DNA of 64,000 bases from Numida meleagris (Eukaryota > Chordata > Aves > Galliformes > Numididae): the NCBI RefSeq assembly GCF_002078875.1, contig NC_034424.1:6122793-6186792 (forward strand), in the 5' to 3' direction. Positions 38,501-52,700 of the stretch are shown here, piece by piece; the stretch's first letter is position 1, and each line of letters starts with the position of its first letter. A program made the position numbers and the translations under genes. The notes beneath the pieces were generated by a model. That model made no database searches, was not told the origin of the DNA, and saw only the letters and a list, made by a program, of their open reading frames with translations.

Positions 38501-40376
38501 TTAATGCCTCCAGTTCCTGCTGTGAAATCTTTATTCATGATAGGTTGTAAAGGAAAAGCATTACGTTACTCAAGTAAGAAACTTCTAACTACCGTGAGGG
38601 AGACTGAGGGCAGAAGAGGCAAAACTGAAGTTGGAGTGATGCTTTCTTCAGCCATGGGGCAGCAACACGTGGCTGGGATGAGGGACTCTGGCATGGCAGC
38701 ATCTTGGGAATATGACTCCACAGGTGGGGGAAGCAGCATGCCAGGAGGCGTGGATTGGAAACAGCAAATTTGCTAAGATATCCTGGACAACAATTCATGC
38801 CCAACCCAGCCTCAGTATGGGGAAGTGAGACAGCATGCAACTGAAAGCACAAAGATTCGGCTCCAAACCTGAGAGAAGGCAGCTCGCCACTGATTTCAGC
38901 AAGTTAGCTTGGTTTCAGCTGTGCTAGGAATCTTATTCTGGTCATAAAGGAATGACATTTCATTACTGAGTGGATGCAAAAGATCAAGTCACAGATGTGC
39001 CCAAATAGTCTAAAAGTGTTTACATATAAACACAGGGCGGTCTGCTTCAAAAGCACGTGCACGGAGAGCTGCATCCAATCCTCAACCATCTGCACTTCTC
39101 ACTCAGGGAAGGCCAAACCAGTTCAGCACTTAGAAATGCACACTGAGTCGATTGGACAGTTCTCTAGAAACTAAGACAGTGTTTAAGGGTTGGACTCACA
39201 GGGGCATTTTGGAACCTGATTCAACAATTTCCAGTCTCCAGCACCAATAGTGACATAAGGCACTGACACATCCTGGCCCCCTCAACTGTGCTGTGCTAGG
39301 AGAGCTGAATCAAAGAGCTGATCTGGCTTTAAAAAGTAGGAAACGCTTTAAATGTAAACCAGTTTCATGATTCAGCTCTGTGCCTGCACAATTCCTGCGG
39401 GGACCAAAGCTCCCAGGACAGAAATGCTGTACACTGGGGTCATTCTATCACAACATTAAAACATTTTTTTACTGCAAAATATGTTGTTTATACTGTCTCG
39501 TTTACTCAACAAACAATTCTGCATTATTCAGTGCCACTGTGAATGTGCTGATAAGGGATGAGGTGTGAACACATAAGGAATTTTCTCAAAGGTAAGAAGT
39601 GACAGCGAGGCTACACATGCAGACAGGTTCCCATGCTGAATACTTACAAAATGCAAACCTGCCCTGAACCAGCCTCTGGACATCCACACGTTTAAGTTAA
39701 GTAAGAACAACTCTTTAATATGCTCTGAAAACACACATTTTGTCAGAGCACTGGTTCATTTGGTTTTGAAGAAAGAGCACAAAGACTTCTGTTCACAACA
39801 TCAGATTCCAGTGTATCCTCTTAAACAGCGCAACTTTAATAGGCAAAACCTCAAATTACAAACAGAGACCTTGCAGTCTAATTCCCATAGATATTTCACC
39901 ATATGGTTGAAATAGCTTTCCTGGTACTTCTGCAGAATGTTCTTCAAAACGCCTTAAATGCACAGTAGTAATCAAGAGATGAATAGGGATATTGCAATGT
40001 GTGAAGGCTGGTTAACAAAATAAGCGTGCATCTGCTTTACAGTCATCACCAGAATCTTGCCTGGGCTTGTTACTAGACTGTGTGCTTTATGAAAAACATC
40101 ATTATCTCCTTTATATGTACCTCAGGAGGAAATACAGCCCTCCCTAACATCAGTAATAACAATTTCAGAAGCAATGTTTCACAGCACATATGCATTGTTT
40201 ATTTCCTTCTTGTTCGAGAAAGTAGATGTTGCTCCACAACCATCACTAAATGCTAACAGCAGTAATTTTCCAGGACCTGGATGAGAATCAGAACCATTAC
40301 ATGAACGTTTATCTACAAAGATGGTTCTTGTAACTTGTCAAGCAATTTGTGCCCCATCCATTAGCTGAAATTTGCG

Positions 40377-40394
40377 CACACACACACACACACA
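40377..40394. repeat. (CA)9 microsatellite
   Basis: Nine uninterrupted CA units are preceded by gcg and followed by ggtttcc. It is a potential length polymorphism inside the large MED27 intron. Confidence 0.9.
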
Positions 40395-43300
40395 GGTTTC
40401 CATGCAGTAAAGCTATGCCAAAGGTCCTTGGGATTAACTCAGGCCAAGAGATCCAGCTGGCCTTCACAAAAACCTGTCTGCACAAACCAGACATACCTCA
40501 GCCCAGGGGGCTTCAGAGAGACGGGCAATGCCCACCCTCTCCTGCCCTCTTAGCTTAGCAGAGTTCATCACAGGCTGCTTGGATGTGCACTGCAATGAAA
40601 GACCACGCTCTGCACCTCCACATCAGCCATGCAGCACTAGGAGAGAGGAGAAGGAGCAGGCTGGGATGTGCTGATGTTCAGTGAACACCAGGCGGTGCTT
40701 TGTCAAAGGGCCCAGAACAACGCATCGTGTTAGTCCTGCTTCTAAAAAAGATAATGGGCTGAGCTGGCTTTTGGCTCACCAGCCCCGCCTGGTTCCTAAA
40801 CAAAATAAAAAGGGGCTCCTTGCAGATGGGAAGGCTTCCATTGTTTGGGCTGACTACGTGATGGGATCCTGACGCTACACATTATTCCTTGCTGTCATTT
40901 ATTTTAAAGTTAGAATTCAGTATTTTATGATACATAATTTTCAGCTTTGCTATTGAAGAATTATTTCAGCAGCACAATCTTTCCACTTTCTCTCTTTGTG
41001 CTTTATATCTCCCTCAACAGAGGGGAAATGACAGTACTTACCTGCTTTTATGAAAGACAACAGATAATGCATGATACCTATTATGTATTCTATACCTATC
41101 ACAACTAGTGAGATTTTACTTCTGAGCTGACTGATTGATGAATAGAAAACATACTATATTTTGCACAATTAGGCCTTTCTATGCACTGTATTTGACCATA
41201 CTGCCAGCACTGCTGGAAGGGGGAGATCTCAGCGGTCACTTATGCTACGAGCATCAATCCCTGACCTTAGCGAAGGCAACCAAAACTGAAAGGATGGGAA
41301 GGAGGGAGTGTTAAGGATATAACCCTCTAAGGAATGTCTAACAGAATCAGAGCAGGAGAGCAGAGCAGAGCACTCCCTTAGGACAGGTATTGTTTGTACT
41401 GGTTTAGTTACCAAAGCCCTGACCTTGTCTGCTTCAAACAAAGTATCCCTACTTAAATCAGAGGCTGATGGCACACAGGCAGTGCTCTCTGGTTTTAAAA
41501 CATTCTTCAAATTCAGAACGGCTCAGTACTCGTTCAAACCTGTTTCAGTAGATTTTCTCATCCTTACCATATGTTTCCCTCAGTTTTGGCTACGAACAGA
41601 GTAACTTCATGTCTCTGCCATGTCAGCACCTGACGCAGGCACGAGCACATGCGTCAGAGCTGCAGCTTCACTCCTGAATACCTGTAGGTGTGCTGCATGG
41701 TGGACTTCCTAACAGCTACTGGTGTGAAGATATTAAACTGTTATGAAAGATTTTTATTCTAGCACTATTACCATAGAACCTGTACTGGATTCTAGCTGTA
41801 TTGTGGAAGCAGATTTCTAAAGCTCGTCATCGTGCTAGCATCTAAGGATACTCAGATAAACAGGATGCCTGAAGGAGCGTTAGTCAAGAGAAAAAGCAAA
41901 ACAAAAGAAAATCACAGACATGAGGACATTTAAAATTTGGCTTCTGCAATTTTATTGAAGTCCCCATGGTGACATGTTATTGCACTGCTCAATTCCCTCT
42001 TTAGAATTACACTTTTCCTGTAGAACAAGATTTTGGAATACATAACGGGAGTACTAGGAAGAAGACTCAAGAAAAGATGCATATTTGCATGCACACACAC
42101 ATCACGTACATACCTATATACATACCTGGTTATAGTCATTCAAATAAATAAAATAAATAAAAAATATCAAGGCAACAAGAGGAGAAAGCCTTGGCAGGTG
42201 GGAGGCTCGAGCACAGAAAACCTGTTAGGTTTTCAAATGTCAAGTTAAACATGAGAAGCCTTTGAACACAAGAGACGTTTAAAATAAAGCTTGGTGGCTC
42301 CTAGATGGGTCTCCCTTGGGGGGGAGGATTACAAAAATATCAAGTACTGTAACAAACAGTGACTTGTGCAACCCCTTTTACCAAGTACCTCTTGCAAGTT
42401 TTATGATTGCCTATTTTCTAAGTTGTCTTGATGAATCCTGATTTCTCTCCTCAAGATTAGGCTTTGACCAAGTATTTCAATCCTTTTGCACTAATACAGA
42501 AATGGAAAATCTCTCTTAAAACTCAGAAGTTTATCACAGGACTCCTTCAAGGCCATCTTTCCACCCTTCTGGTACAAAAACTGCATAGAATAAGTACAAT
42601 CAGGTATTTATACATTCAAGAATCTCCCGTACAAACACTCGGTGGAGAGAAGCCCTTCAGAATCCTGTTTTCTAAAGCCCACATCTCTCATTGCCTTTTC
42701 CTCCAACGTGACTTTTTCGCCAAGCAGATTTCCTTAGGTTGGGATTTTTAAGGAGGGGAACTAATTCCCTTAAGAACTCTGGAAAACAAAATTCCCCTTA
42801 ATTCCACCACCACTGGCAGAAGTAAACAACAGAGGCTGCTAAAGGGAACCGATTACGGTAACAGTAACCCTTGGGCTTGCCAAATCCAGCCCAGACACCG
42901 CAGCAAAGCAGCTCTCCGGAATCACACTACGCCTTTTTGGCTACCTTCCCTCTCCCGTAATCAGGTTCCTCTTCGTGTGAGGTTATTTCCCCTCCCACAC
43001 AAGGATCAGCGTGCAGCCGCAGAAGAGATCAGAACGGCCTGACGTTCGCGGCGGCTTTTTTTAACGCTGGAGCCCAGGTCTGCCTGTGCTGCTCCGCTGT
43101 GCTCAGCAGGCAGGGCAGGGATGAGGGAACTGGCAGGGCTGAGCCTGGCCTGGAGCCAAGGCCGTGCTGGGGGAAACAAGGCTTCTGCATCCCTCTGCCT
43201 TACCTGCACAGCTTCCCGAGAAAGCCAAGCATGCGTCAGTGCTCACGCTGAGACTATCCAAAGGAAAATACCTCCTTAAGAACGACTGCCTTCAGTGCTA

Positions 43301-44639
43301 GCAAGAAGTGTTATTATTAGCAACTGTGTTATTAAAAGAAAAAGCATGGCACAATTTTAATTATACTAATAGAGAAAACATCCTAAGTAAAGAAAAAAAA
43401 AACAAACAAGGAATGACAATCTCCTTTGAAAAAATACGTGAGTATTAAACCTGCCTAGCTTTGTTGCTAGATACATTGCTCCGTCCTGAGCGTACATTAA
43501 AGAATATAGAGCTGAAAACACCACAGAAATTAAGTTTTGTTAAGGAACGTCAAGTTGATCACCCACAGGAAAGAAATTCCAAGTTGCTACACATTTCTTA
43601 ACAGCAAACGGGAACTGATGAGCAAAAGCACAGCCTCTGAGCACCGACAGCCGAACTAACACGCTGCCCACTGCAACGTGAGCCAGGGAGCAAAGCGAGC
43701 CAGCCCCGAGCACGCAGCACCTCGGAGTCCTGCTGCAGCAGGGCCAATGAAGGGTTTCTTGCAGGCTCTGAAGACAATATGAGCCCGATCAACCTTTTCT
43801 AATCAGCAGCCAAAGTGTCTCGCCTGTCTGTCAACGGCAGTGTCTCCCAGCAGGGAGTGGTTTATTATTCTAATAAGATGCTCCAGTGAAGAGAGGGTCA
43901 GCCGTGGATCGCCATCAGGAGAAGATTTAATTAGATTTTTTACGCTGACTAAAGGCACTTCCAGCACACAGACAAAATTTTAAATACAGAGATAAATGTT
44001 AACGTATTTTAAAGCAAGGTTACTTTCGTTTTCTTTGTTTTAAACGCAGAATTTATGTTTTTCCTTTTTTTTGTGACGGCTGTTCTCATTACCTAGTTGC
44101 ACTGTCCAACTTACAGATCTGTAATTATAAAACCTCCAGTCAAATCCTCCAAAGGGTTCCCCCGTGGAGAGAGCTCTGTATTTTTTAGGAAAGAACCTAA
44201 AAGAGAGCATAAACCAAAGACAAAGCCACCTGAGAACCAATCGGTTCATCACAGAGAGGAAGTTACAGAAGTTTGATACTAAAGGCATGAATAACATATA
44301 CCAATATATTACTACAGTGTTTCGATTAAAAATGTGCTATATAAAGAAGTGAATGTGAATCAGTTATATCAATACAAACAACTGAAAACTTTCCGTACGA
44401 GCAGGCAGAACTTTCATTAAGAGTAAGCTTTTATCAAAGGTTTTTTTAATAACAACGAGGGGGAAGTTGAAGCCAATGATGAGGGGCAGGGCTATTACAG
44501 ATACTTCAATCATTTGGAAACTATTATCTCAAATTCATGCTGCTACCACAATACAGGTTCACCTAGTAACATGACAGCCAATTACATGATTAATTAGCTA
44601 ACACAGAGCTACTGAGAGTCAACCAGTTGAAGCCGACGT

Positions 44640-44860
44640 CCTGCAGAAGCAGTGACGTTTCTGAACATGAGTGAACTGGCAGATATTCCAAAACCCCTCT
44701 CCATTCATTCTCAATTTGCATTCGCTATTCGGTGCATTGACATCTATTTCTGTATTTGACTTTTGTTTCATCATTTAACTATTCTTCATTTCTTGTGTAC
44801 TTACAAAGTTTTCTGCGAACTCCAAATGCAAATGAAATGCAACTACAGTAAATCAGACAT
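44640..44860. other. Low-repeat block with two octamer motifs in opposite orientation
   Basis: The block is single-copy and AT-rich with no open frame of note. It contains ATTTGCAT at 44714-44721 and ATGCAAAT at 44826-44833, the two orientations of the POU/Oct octamer, about 112 bases apart. Whether it is a regulatory element is inference. Confidence 0.3.
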
Positions 44861-47800
44861 CCTTAATGGCATTCCATAGATGTTACTTTTAAGAAGAGAC
44901 AAAAACATACAAGCCACTGATGATACTGCATAACTGCTTGGCAAAAGGCACAACGAGGCAAACGCTGCACAGCATCTCTGAAAAGGAACCATGGGGATGG
45001 GAAAGCAGAAGAAGAAAGCTCGACTGAAAACAAGTGGAATGCAGTTACAGTTACATCCTCAGCTGCACTGCTCCAAGGTTTGCTGCTCTGCCTGCCTGGG
45101 ACCCGTCCCACTGGATGGAAAATAGACTTCTTTGAAAACTGCAGCTCATAAGAAGCACAAAAGAAAGACAGAAAATAAGGGCAAACAAAATAGTGCTCAT
45201 CTTGTTCCTTCCAAGGGCTTAAAAAAATCCCGAAAACATTAACTTTAGTTTAAATGTGTGTGTGTATATAATTTCACAGTATCAGAATTTACTCAAGGAG
45301 CCCTTTTCCATCCCCACATGCCACACTGCATCAGTGCTAAATGACAGCATTCAAGAGGCTCTAAGCTCAAACCAGAGCTAAAGTCTTCCCATTATCCCAT
45401 CCTTCACATTCAGGAGATGGAAATGAAATACTTCTGTAGGGTTTGAAGGCAAAGGAAGTCAACTATATGGGCAGGTTTTGCACATGAGAGGAGACCTCAT
45501 TGCTGAGGTTCACCCACCAAAGCACACAGGGAAGCACTGACTCATGCTCCCGCTTTAAGAAGCCTGGCAGGACCACCCTTGAAATGCCAATTAAAGCCTC
45601 AGAGAACACAGCAATCTCTGAAATCTACTACGCCTTCTTCAGAAGCGCGCTTTGATGAGGAATGTCACCCCCAGACAGGTGCTTAGTACCTGAAACACCA
45701 CATTAATGACAATCACCTGGGAATTATTTCCTAGATTTGCAAAGATTACTTGCCAACAACACAGCTCAGTGACATTTGCCTAACCAGCCTAATCATTTCT
45801 TTCCTTTTCTTCCTTAAACTTAAGATTGAATCATAAAAAAAAAAGTTTAAAAGCAATGAATGCTCAAACTTAGGTACTATTTATATTAATGGTAAAGTTC
45901 TGTTAGCTATGACCATGACTCTTCAAATTATGCGCCTGCTATGTAGCTGATGAGTCCCAAAATTAGATCTAAGTTGGATTTGTCTTTCAGTCCTCCACAA
46001 AAGGCTCTTTTTATAAGACCTGTCTACAAGGCACAAATTTGTCATGAGCAAAAGCATCATCTTTGCTGAGAAACTGTCAAAATCCCAAAGCCAAAATGAA
46101 ACAGAACAATCTGCATGTAAAAGGCAAGTAGAAAAGCTTGCTTTTGGCTTGAGGGAAGCTAAGTTTCACAGCACTACTTTGGACAGAGCTAGAAAATTTT
46201 GACTTAAATTACATCAAAACAGTAAGGTATTCTTTGCAACTTCTACAGTGCATTTGATTTTGACACCAAACATTAAATGTAACAATCAGCAAAAGAGCTC
46301 AACAATTAAGAGATTGAAGGCATCTGGGAGCTTGACACAGACTGACAGGCTCCAGCCAAGCTTGCTGTGTAATTATTTCATGTGTCTGCGCTTTGCCTTG
46401 CATCATTGAAATGAGCACCTGAAGGCAAGAACACAAAGGATACAGAATAACACATCAGCATGCATTTCTCAGAATGAATACTGACAGTGGATAGTTAAGA
46501 GTTTCCTATCAGCTCTCACACATAGGAATGATACAGTCAGTCATTCTTCATAACGTGCCACTCCCGGACTCTGAATTTTGTAAGAAATCAACTGGGCTTG
46601 AACAACTAATAATAAAGACAAAAATCCAGACCCCCACCCCACACGCAAGCACCTGCCTTGCAGTTAATGCCTCCTCTCATCCCAGCTTTGTACAAATGTT
46701 ACTCGAGTCGCTCTCAGCACTCCCACAGCATTCCCAGAAGACACAATTCACACAGTTCAGGTGGGGAAACCGAGGCACGCAGCAACTCAACGAAATAGCA
46801 ATTTGCTCTGCAATAACTTATTCAGGAACCTCTGCATCTTCGAGAGCTTTTCAACATTTGTGGTTGAGAATGAGAAGGCTGACCACTATCCCACAGTTAC
46901 ATTTTGTGAGGGATGGAAACAAAGCACTACAGGCAATAACAGAGCATGATACTTGTATGTAGAATGTAAACTTCATTTCCTTCAACGTGTGCAGGTAAAC
47001 AGCAATGGTGAAAAGAGTAATTCACTGTTTTAGTCATGACCTCTGCACCAAAGTATTACTTTCTTTCCCAAAATAAATTTTGTAAGAACAACAACAAAAA
47101 AAAAAGCCGCAGAAAAGAAGTCAGAGCTGAGTCCACTGCTGATGCTAATAAAGCCTTCCTTGCCCGGTGTTTTATGTCCTACGTTACCCATGCAAAGATA
47201 AGAATCACAGAACATGGAAAACTTAAAACAATGAGGCATATGTCCAATTAGGAATGTGTGTTATGTTACTAACACTCTTGTTTTCAAAACGACGTACACA
47301 TACTCCTGAATAATATCACTGACATCACAAAAACAGTGCTAAGATTTTATTAGGTAAAAATCTATACAGCAAAGAGGAAGAGCCATTAGGAATGCGAATA
47401 ACAGCAGGGCAGCATCTGGAAATGAATGAAAAGCAAGTAACTGCCCCCAGTGAAGCTTCTTGTAGCTGGATTTTATTTTTTTCTACCAGCAGTTGGACAA
47501 ATAGGCCAAAGTGATTGTACCACAATACTTAAAATTATTACAGGTGAAGGTTATGTTTAGAGGATAATGCTATGACATGATCAGCCAGAATCTGCTACCC
47601 AAGCTTTTTCCATTTAACCCATCCGCAGGGCTCCTTGTAAACACACGAATACCCAGAGAATGCCCTAAAGTGAAATTAAAAAGTAATAACAGTTATTTTT
47701 AACACCAAGTAAAGAAAGCACAGCAAAGCACTTCTCCTACTGTGCCCCTTCTAGGTAGGCAGGGGAACACTCCTCCTCCTTTCTGGTCAGTTGACCAGCA

Positions 47801-49249
47801 CCAAACCCAGCACGGTGCCCACCAGGTCCCCAGGGATGGGGACAGCCACTTCCCTGCCCAGGTAAATCCGACTTTGGTCCCCTGCCCAGCTCCCACCTAC
47901 ACCCATTGCTTAGGAAACTCCCTCTTTTTGAGTTATTGTCAAAGACACAGGTAACCCTCGTTGCCTTTATTCTTAGGTAAGACATTCCAGTTTTCTTACT
48001 TCCTTCTTCTTACCAGCATGTATCACATTTGAAAGCACTTTTGTTGCCCTCACAGAACAGCTGTTTAGTTTTTCCCTCAAATAGCTGAAGGTTGCTTGGA
48101 GCCATGAGGAGGTACAGAAATGACGTAACTAATAAATACATTCACTACATGCTCGCATCGCATCACATTACACAGTTATGCAATAATGCCGTTTTTGCTA
48201 AGCCATCAAAACAGAGACCTTCTCCTCCCACCTTATTAGGGCTCTACTCTTTTTGCTTGTCATCTTTGACAATGGAATATACAGCCAATGAATATGGAAA
48301 CACTTTCTGACTTTGGCAAGCGGCTGGTTTCATTTATTCTTTTCCAGTTGATCGCCTGCTGCAGCAAAGCAGCCTCCAGTGCTCCCCACATCAAACAGTC
48401 CGGCCAAGAGAGGGGGTTAAAGCAATCACATGATAAAATCACAGCTTTGGCAACAGCTTTGATATCGTTATTAAGCTCACACAAATTTCCTCTCTTATCT
48501 AGCTTGTTCTTCACTGTCTAATTAGTCCAACCACCGATAGAATACTGCTTTTTGACACAGAAACAAGCAGTTAAACTAGTACTCGTGGTCCTTCATTCCA
48601 CATTAAAATCTTCATCCTTAGCTTTCCTTTTACTAAGTGTATAGGAATTCCCTACAGGGCAAGCCTCGTGTTCAGCTCCAAAGGTTGCAAGGGCATCTTG
48701 TAATGGCTGGGGCTTTGGAAAACACTTTTTAATTAATTGCCACCTTCTAACGGCAGAGTTCTCACACAAACATTACCTTTAAGGCAAACATACATCAAAG
48801 AGTCAGAATTGTGCTGTTTTACCACAGAATTGCAATTCCCAGTAAAACTAACATTCACTGGGGGCTACGCACCGCTTTGGGTCTGCTCACATCCTGGAAA
48901 ATGAACACGCACATCAAGGATGGAGCACAGCCCCAGGTTTCCAACCAGATAGGGCTTTTTCACTCCCAACCACAAAGCGTTCCAGTCAATCTGCAGCAAA
49001 GTAGATGGGAATTATTTCTAATCACTGCGCTCAGTCTCACCAGGCCGCGCATCACACCCAGAGCAATAGTATTTGTGGGATTCGTTTGTGGGACATGACA
49101 CCAAAACACGGACAGCAATGAGCCCAAGGCCTCTTCGGGCTGATGCCATCAAGAAAAACATTCATGGAGCTACTCTCGACCAGGACACATGAGCTAAGGC
49201 CATCAGTCCTTAAGAGCTCGCAGCAAATGCTAAGGGAAGCTCTTTACAC

Positions 49250-49760
49250 TGCGAAGATATGATGAACTCTTAATTACATGCACTCTTTTTCCACAGCGGT
49301 TGGATAGACTATTTGCTGAAAAGTGAATAAATTGGCTTTTTCCCTCGGTGTTAAAAAGCACTGTAAAATTTTACAGCACCACTAACTCACATCTCAGTAA
49401 TTTACTGCGGCTAAAGCAACACCCAGGACCTTTGTCTCCTGTACATGCATGGGTAGAAATTATTATCCTGCTAATGAATATCACAAGGAACATTTGGTTT
49501 TAGTCAAAATCTTTTCTTTGGACAATCTGTGTCGATCAATGCCTGCTGCTTTTTTATAATTACTTTGTAAGAAAACAGGCAGCTGTACAGTATTTATCGG
49601 AATGAAATGAAATTCAGCATATAACTACAGCCAAAAAAATTGCATTGATCGGGTATAACAAAATAAAGAAGATTATTACAGAGCCTCCTGCTGCCAGATA
49701 CATCAACATATCAGGAGATTAGATCAAGCTTAAATATTTTTGAAGGAGTCATCTTTCTAA
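49250..49760. other. Candidate conserved noncoding block
   Basis: About 500 bases of repeat-free, moderately AT-rich sequence carry many homeodomain-compatible words (taattac, aataaattgg, taatgaat, ataattac) and few long homopolymers. It looks like a vertebrate conserved noncoding element, but only an alignment can tell. No splice sites or coding frame support an exon here. Confidence 0.3.
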
Positions 49761-52700
49761 AGTTGCACAGAACAGCAGAGGTATCGACTCAGCACCGAGC
49801 TCCCAAGTGCCCAGCACCGGAATGGAGCCGTGCAGCTGTCTGTAACAAAGTGGTGGTGTAGCTGAGCAGTGGCGTACAGGGGCTGCTCAGAGCAGTGCCA
49901 CTGCACTGACAACTGCAAGAGCAGCAGAGAACACAAAGCAGGGAAGGGCTCCTGCACCACCACTCCTCATGTAACGCACCCTGGGCCCAAATATGCTAAG
50001 AACCACAGCAGCGTGCTAAGGAACCGCTCCCTCCCACCAGCAGTACAAGGCTCTAGTTCAAATCATACCCAAGTCCTCAAGTCATACAGCTCCAGCTGGG
50101 GCCCGAATATACCTAAATGCAAATCCCAAATATATTGCACTGTAAGAGGGTTTCCTGCCGCTGTCTGAATGCTGGTTTAATAGAGTTGGATCAGGTTTAC
50201 AGAGTAAAAGAGATTGTCAGATTTATATTGCATTACAACATGCCATACAGAAACCTAGAAGTCTGAGATGCAGAAGTGGCTCTGAGTCCCAGAAGGTATC
50301 TGTTGTAGAACAGAGTGCTGCATTACACTTTTATCATCTACGAACTACAAAATCAGATCACCTTTCTTCCCCTCAGTTTTCAAATGCTCATTAAATCTGC
50401 GTCGGTCCAGTATTCAAAATTGCCCCTCACTAGAGAAATCACATACATCCTGATTAAAGCACAGAAACAACAGACAGCTGACCTCAAGAACCCCACAGAC
50501 CAAAGAGGGAAAGAGAAAAATACACCTGTATCATCCTCCTTCCTTCAGTATCTTTGCTATCTCAGCGCATTACAAAACACATGCATGGTGCCAAAGCTAA
50601 AAAGCGAATACAAAGCCGTGAACACAAAGAAGAGGAAACATTATCAGTGCTTCATTTTAGAATTTACACTAAAATGCAAAGCTCACTGGACTATCCCCTT
50701 CTCCCTTTTTGGGAGTACAGCTTGGTGAAGTATCTTTGGCTACAAATAGAAAGGACTGATGGATGTTATAGCCCCAATAAGTTACTGGATCCGACCTCAT
50801 TGGTGTTGCCTGCTTGAATTCCTCGTCAATCAAAACAACACTTTTGAGATTATTTTTCCAGTTAAATTACATTGAGAGCTAACCAGTAAATACTACATAA
50901 CTAAAAGTGACAGACCGCTATTTCATTTAATAGCAGATTGTTCCACCCAACCCCCAGCATTTAAATAAAATGCACAGAAAGAAACAGCAGGCAGCTTTGA
51001 CCCCCACCCCTGCGTGCCTGCCAGCAGCGGCTGCTGAGCTCCGTGAGCCACTTGTCTGCTGCCAACATGGGTCTTTCATCCCTGTGACAAGGACTAGCTA
51101 GCTATCTCGTGCTACGTCTGAAAAGCAGAGATAATAACTTGACACCTGTATGTACAGCTGTTCTCCAGATAAAACTCAGTTCAATAAAGTTTAATGATGC
51201 GCTGTGACCTTGGAATTCTCGTCTTTAATACAACACGGGTTGAATCACGGCAGATGCTTCTCAGCTTTGGGATCCGAATGTCCCTGCTACTGACCCTGTG
51301 AAGAACCAGATCAGTGTCAAACTGTTACCAATCCCCATTTGGTTTAAAGGTAACAGAACTCAGAACTTCTAACACTGCGGTGGCAATGTACCTTACCAGG
51401 ACAAGCACGTGTCTTAGCTTTCAGCGGTGGGGAAAAATGGCCAAGAAGAAAATGAAATGATAAATGAAAACGTGAGGATTATGTAATTGTAACTTTTCCT
51501 TCCGTACCTTAGAATAAAAAGTTAATACTTACTGTGGGACTGGGACTCGATCAGCCAGGACCTCCCCAACAAAACAAACCATACGATGATATTTGAAGGA
51601 ACTAGAATTACCCAAGAGTTTCAAATCTGGAACAAAGGTATACCACTTCTTGAGCAGGATCCAGTCCCACTTCCCTAAAACAACCTGTCTCAAAGCAATT
51701 ACTGTCATCTCTGGCTGGTAGGCAGAGAAGAAACCCGAAGAAAAATCCAAAACAAAACAAAACGAGGCAATATCTTAAAATAACTTGAAGCTACTGTATT
51801 TTCAATAGCTGTTGAAAATCATTGTGATCTGCTTCTCAGCACTTATCTCCCTGTAACGAAGTTGTCAAAACAGTGATTTCCTGTTTGCTCATTACTCTTT
51901 ATTATACTCTACATGGTTAGAAAAAAAAACAAAAAACACTTGGGGACTGTTATTCTCTGAAGTAATGCTGTAGGTGGTGGTTTCAGTAGGTTTACATGTG
52001 CACTATTTGCATTCCTTTGAAAGATTCTAGAGGAATGCATACCATGGAGCAGCACCGCCACAGCTTGCCCCTGCACCGCTGTATTTAAAAGCAATGGAAC
52101 ACTAACTTCCAAAATGAACTGCATGACACATCTGCAGGAAAGGCATTCATCGATCCCCCAAAAAGAAAACAACACAAATGTGATCCAAACTGTGCACAAG
52201 ATACCAAATACTGAAATTAACGTTGGGTCTACATGGCACACGGCTGCAAAGTAATTAAACCTATTCATGTAAACATTACTGTCTTACAGTCTAAAGAACA
52301 AACTTCTAATCTTTGTCTTCATATAAAAAGGGATTAATTTGCAGAGCAAAAGGGTCACACATTTCAGCAACATGTTCTTTTACAGTTCCTGTTGCACTGT
52401 CTCACTAAAGTCAAGCTAAAGGAATACCGTGAGAAACTTAAACATGAACAGGGATATTTAGTGAGCTCCGAGTATTGAAACTTATTGGAAACTGATCTCT
52501 TCCTTATTAATACAATTCCCCATCATGTACAGAAAGATATCTCTGTGTTCCAGAATGCAAATAGAGTTTTAATCTTTAATTATATTCTCAACCTCGGCTC
52601 TTCTGGAAAGAAGTACAGATGTAGGCCTGAGGATTATTTCTTTATTACAATATCATCTCTGCGGCATTTAATGAATATTGACACTTAATACAGCTTTGCC

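Noticed and set aside
45490..45520. gagaggagacctcattgctg, similar to a phrase inside CR1
   Set aside because: The match is about 20 bases with no continuation on either side, so probably chance.
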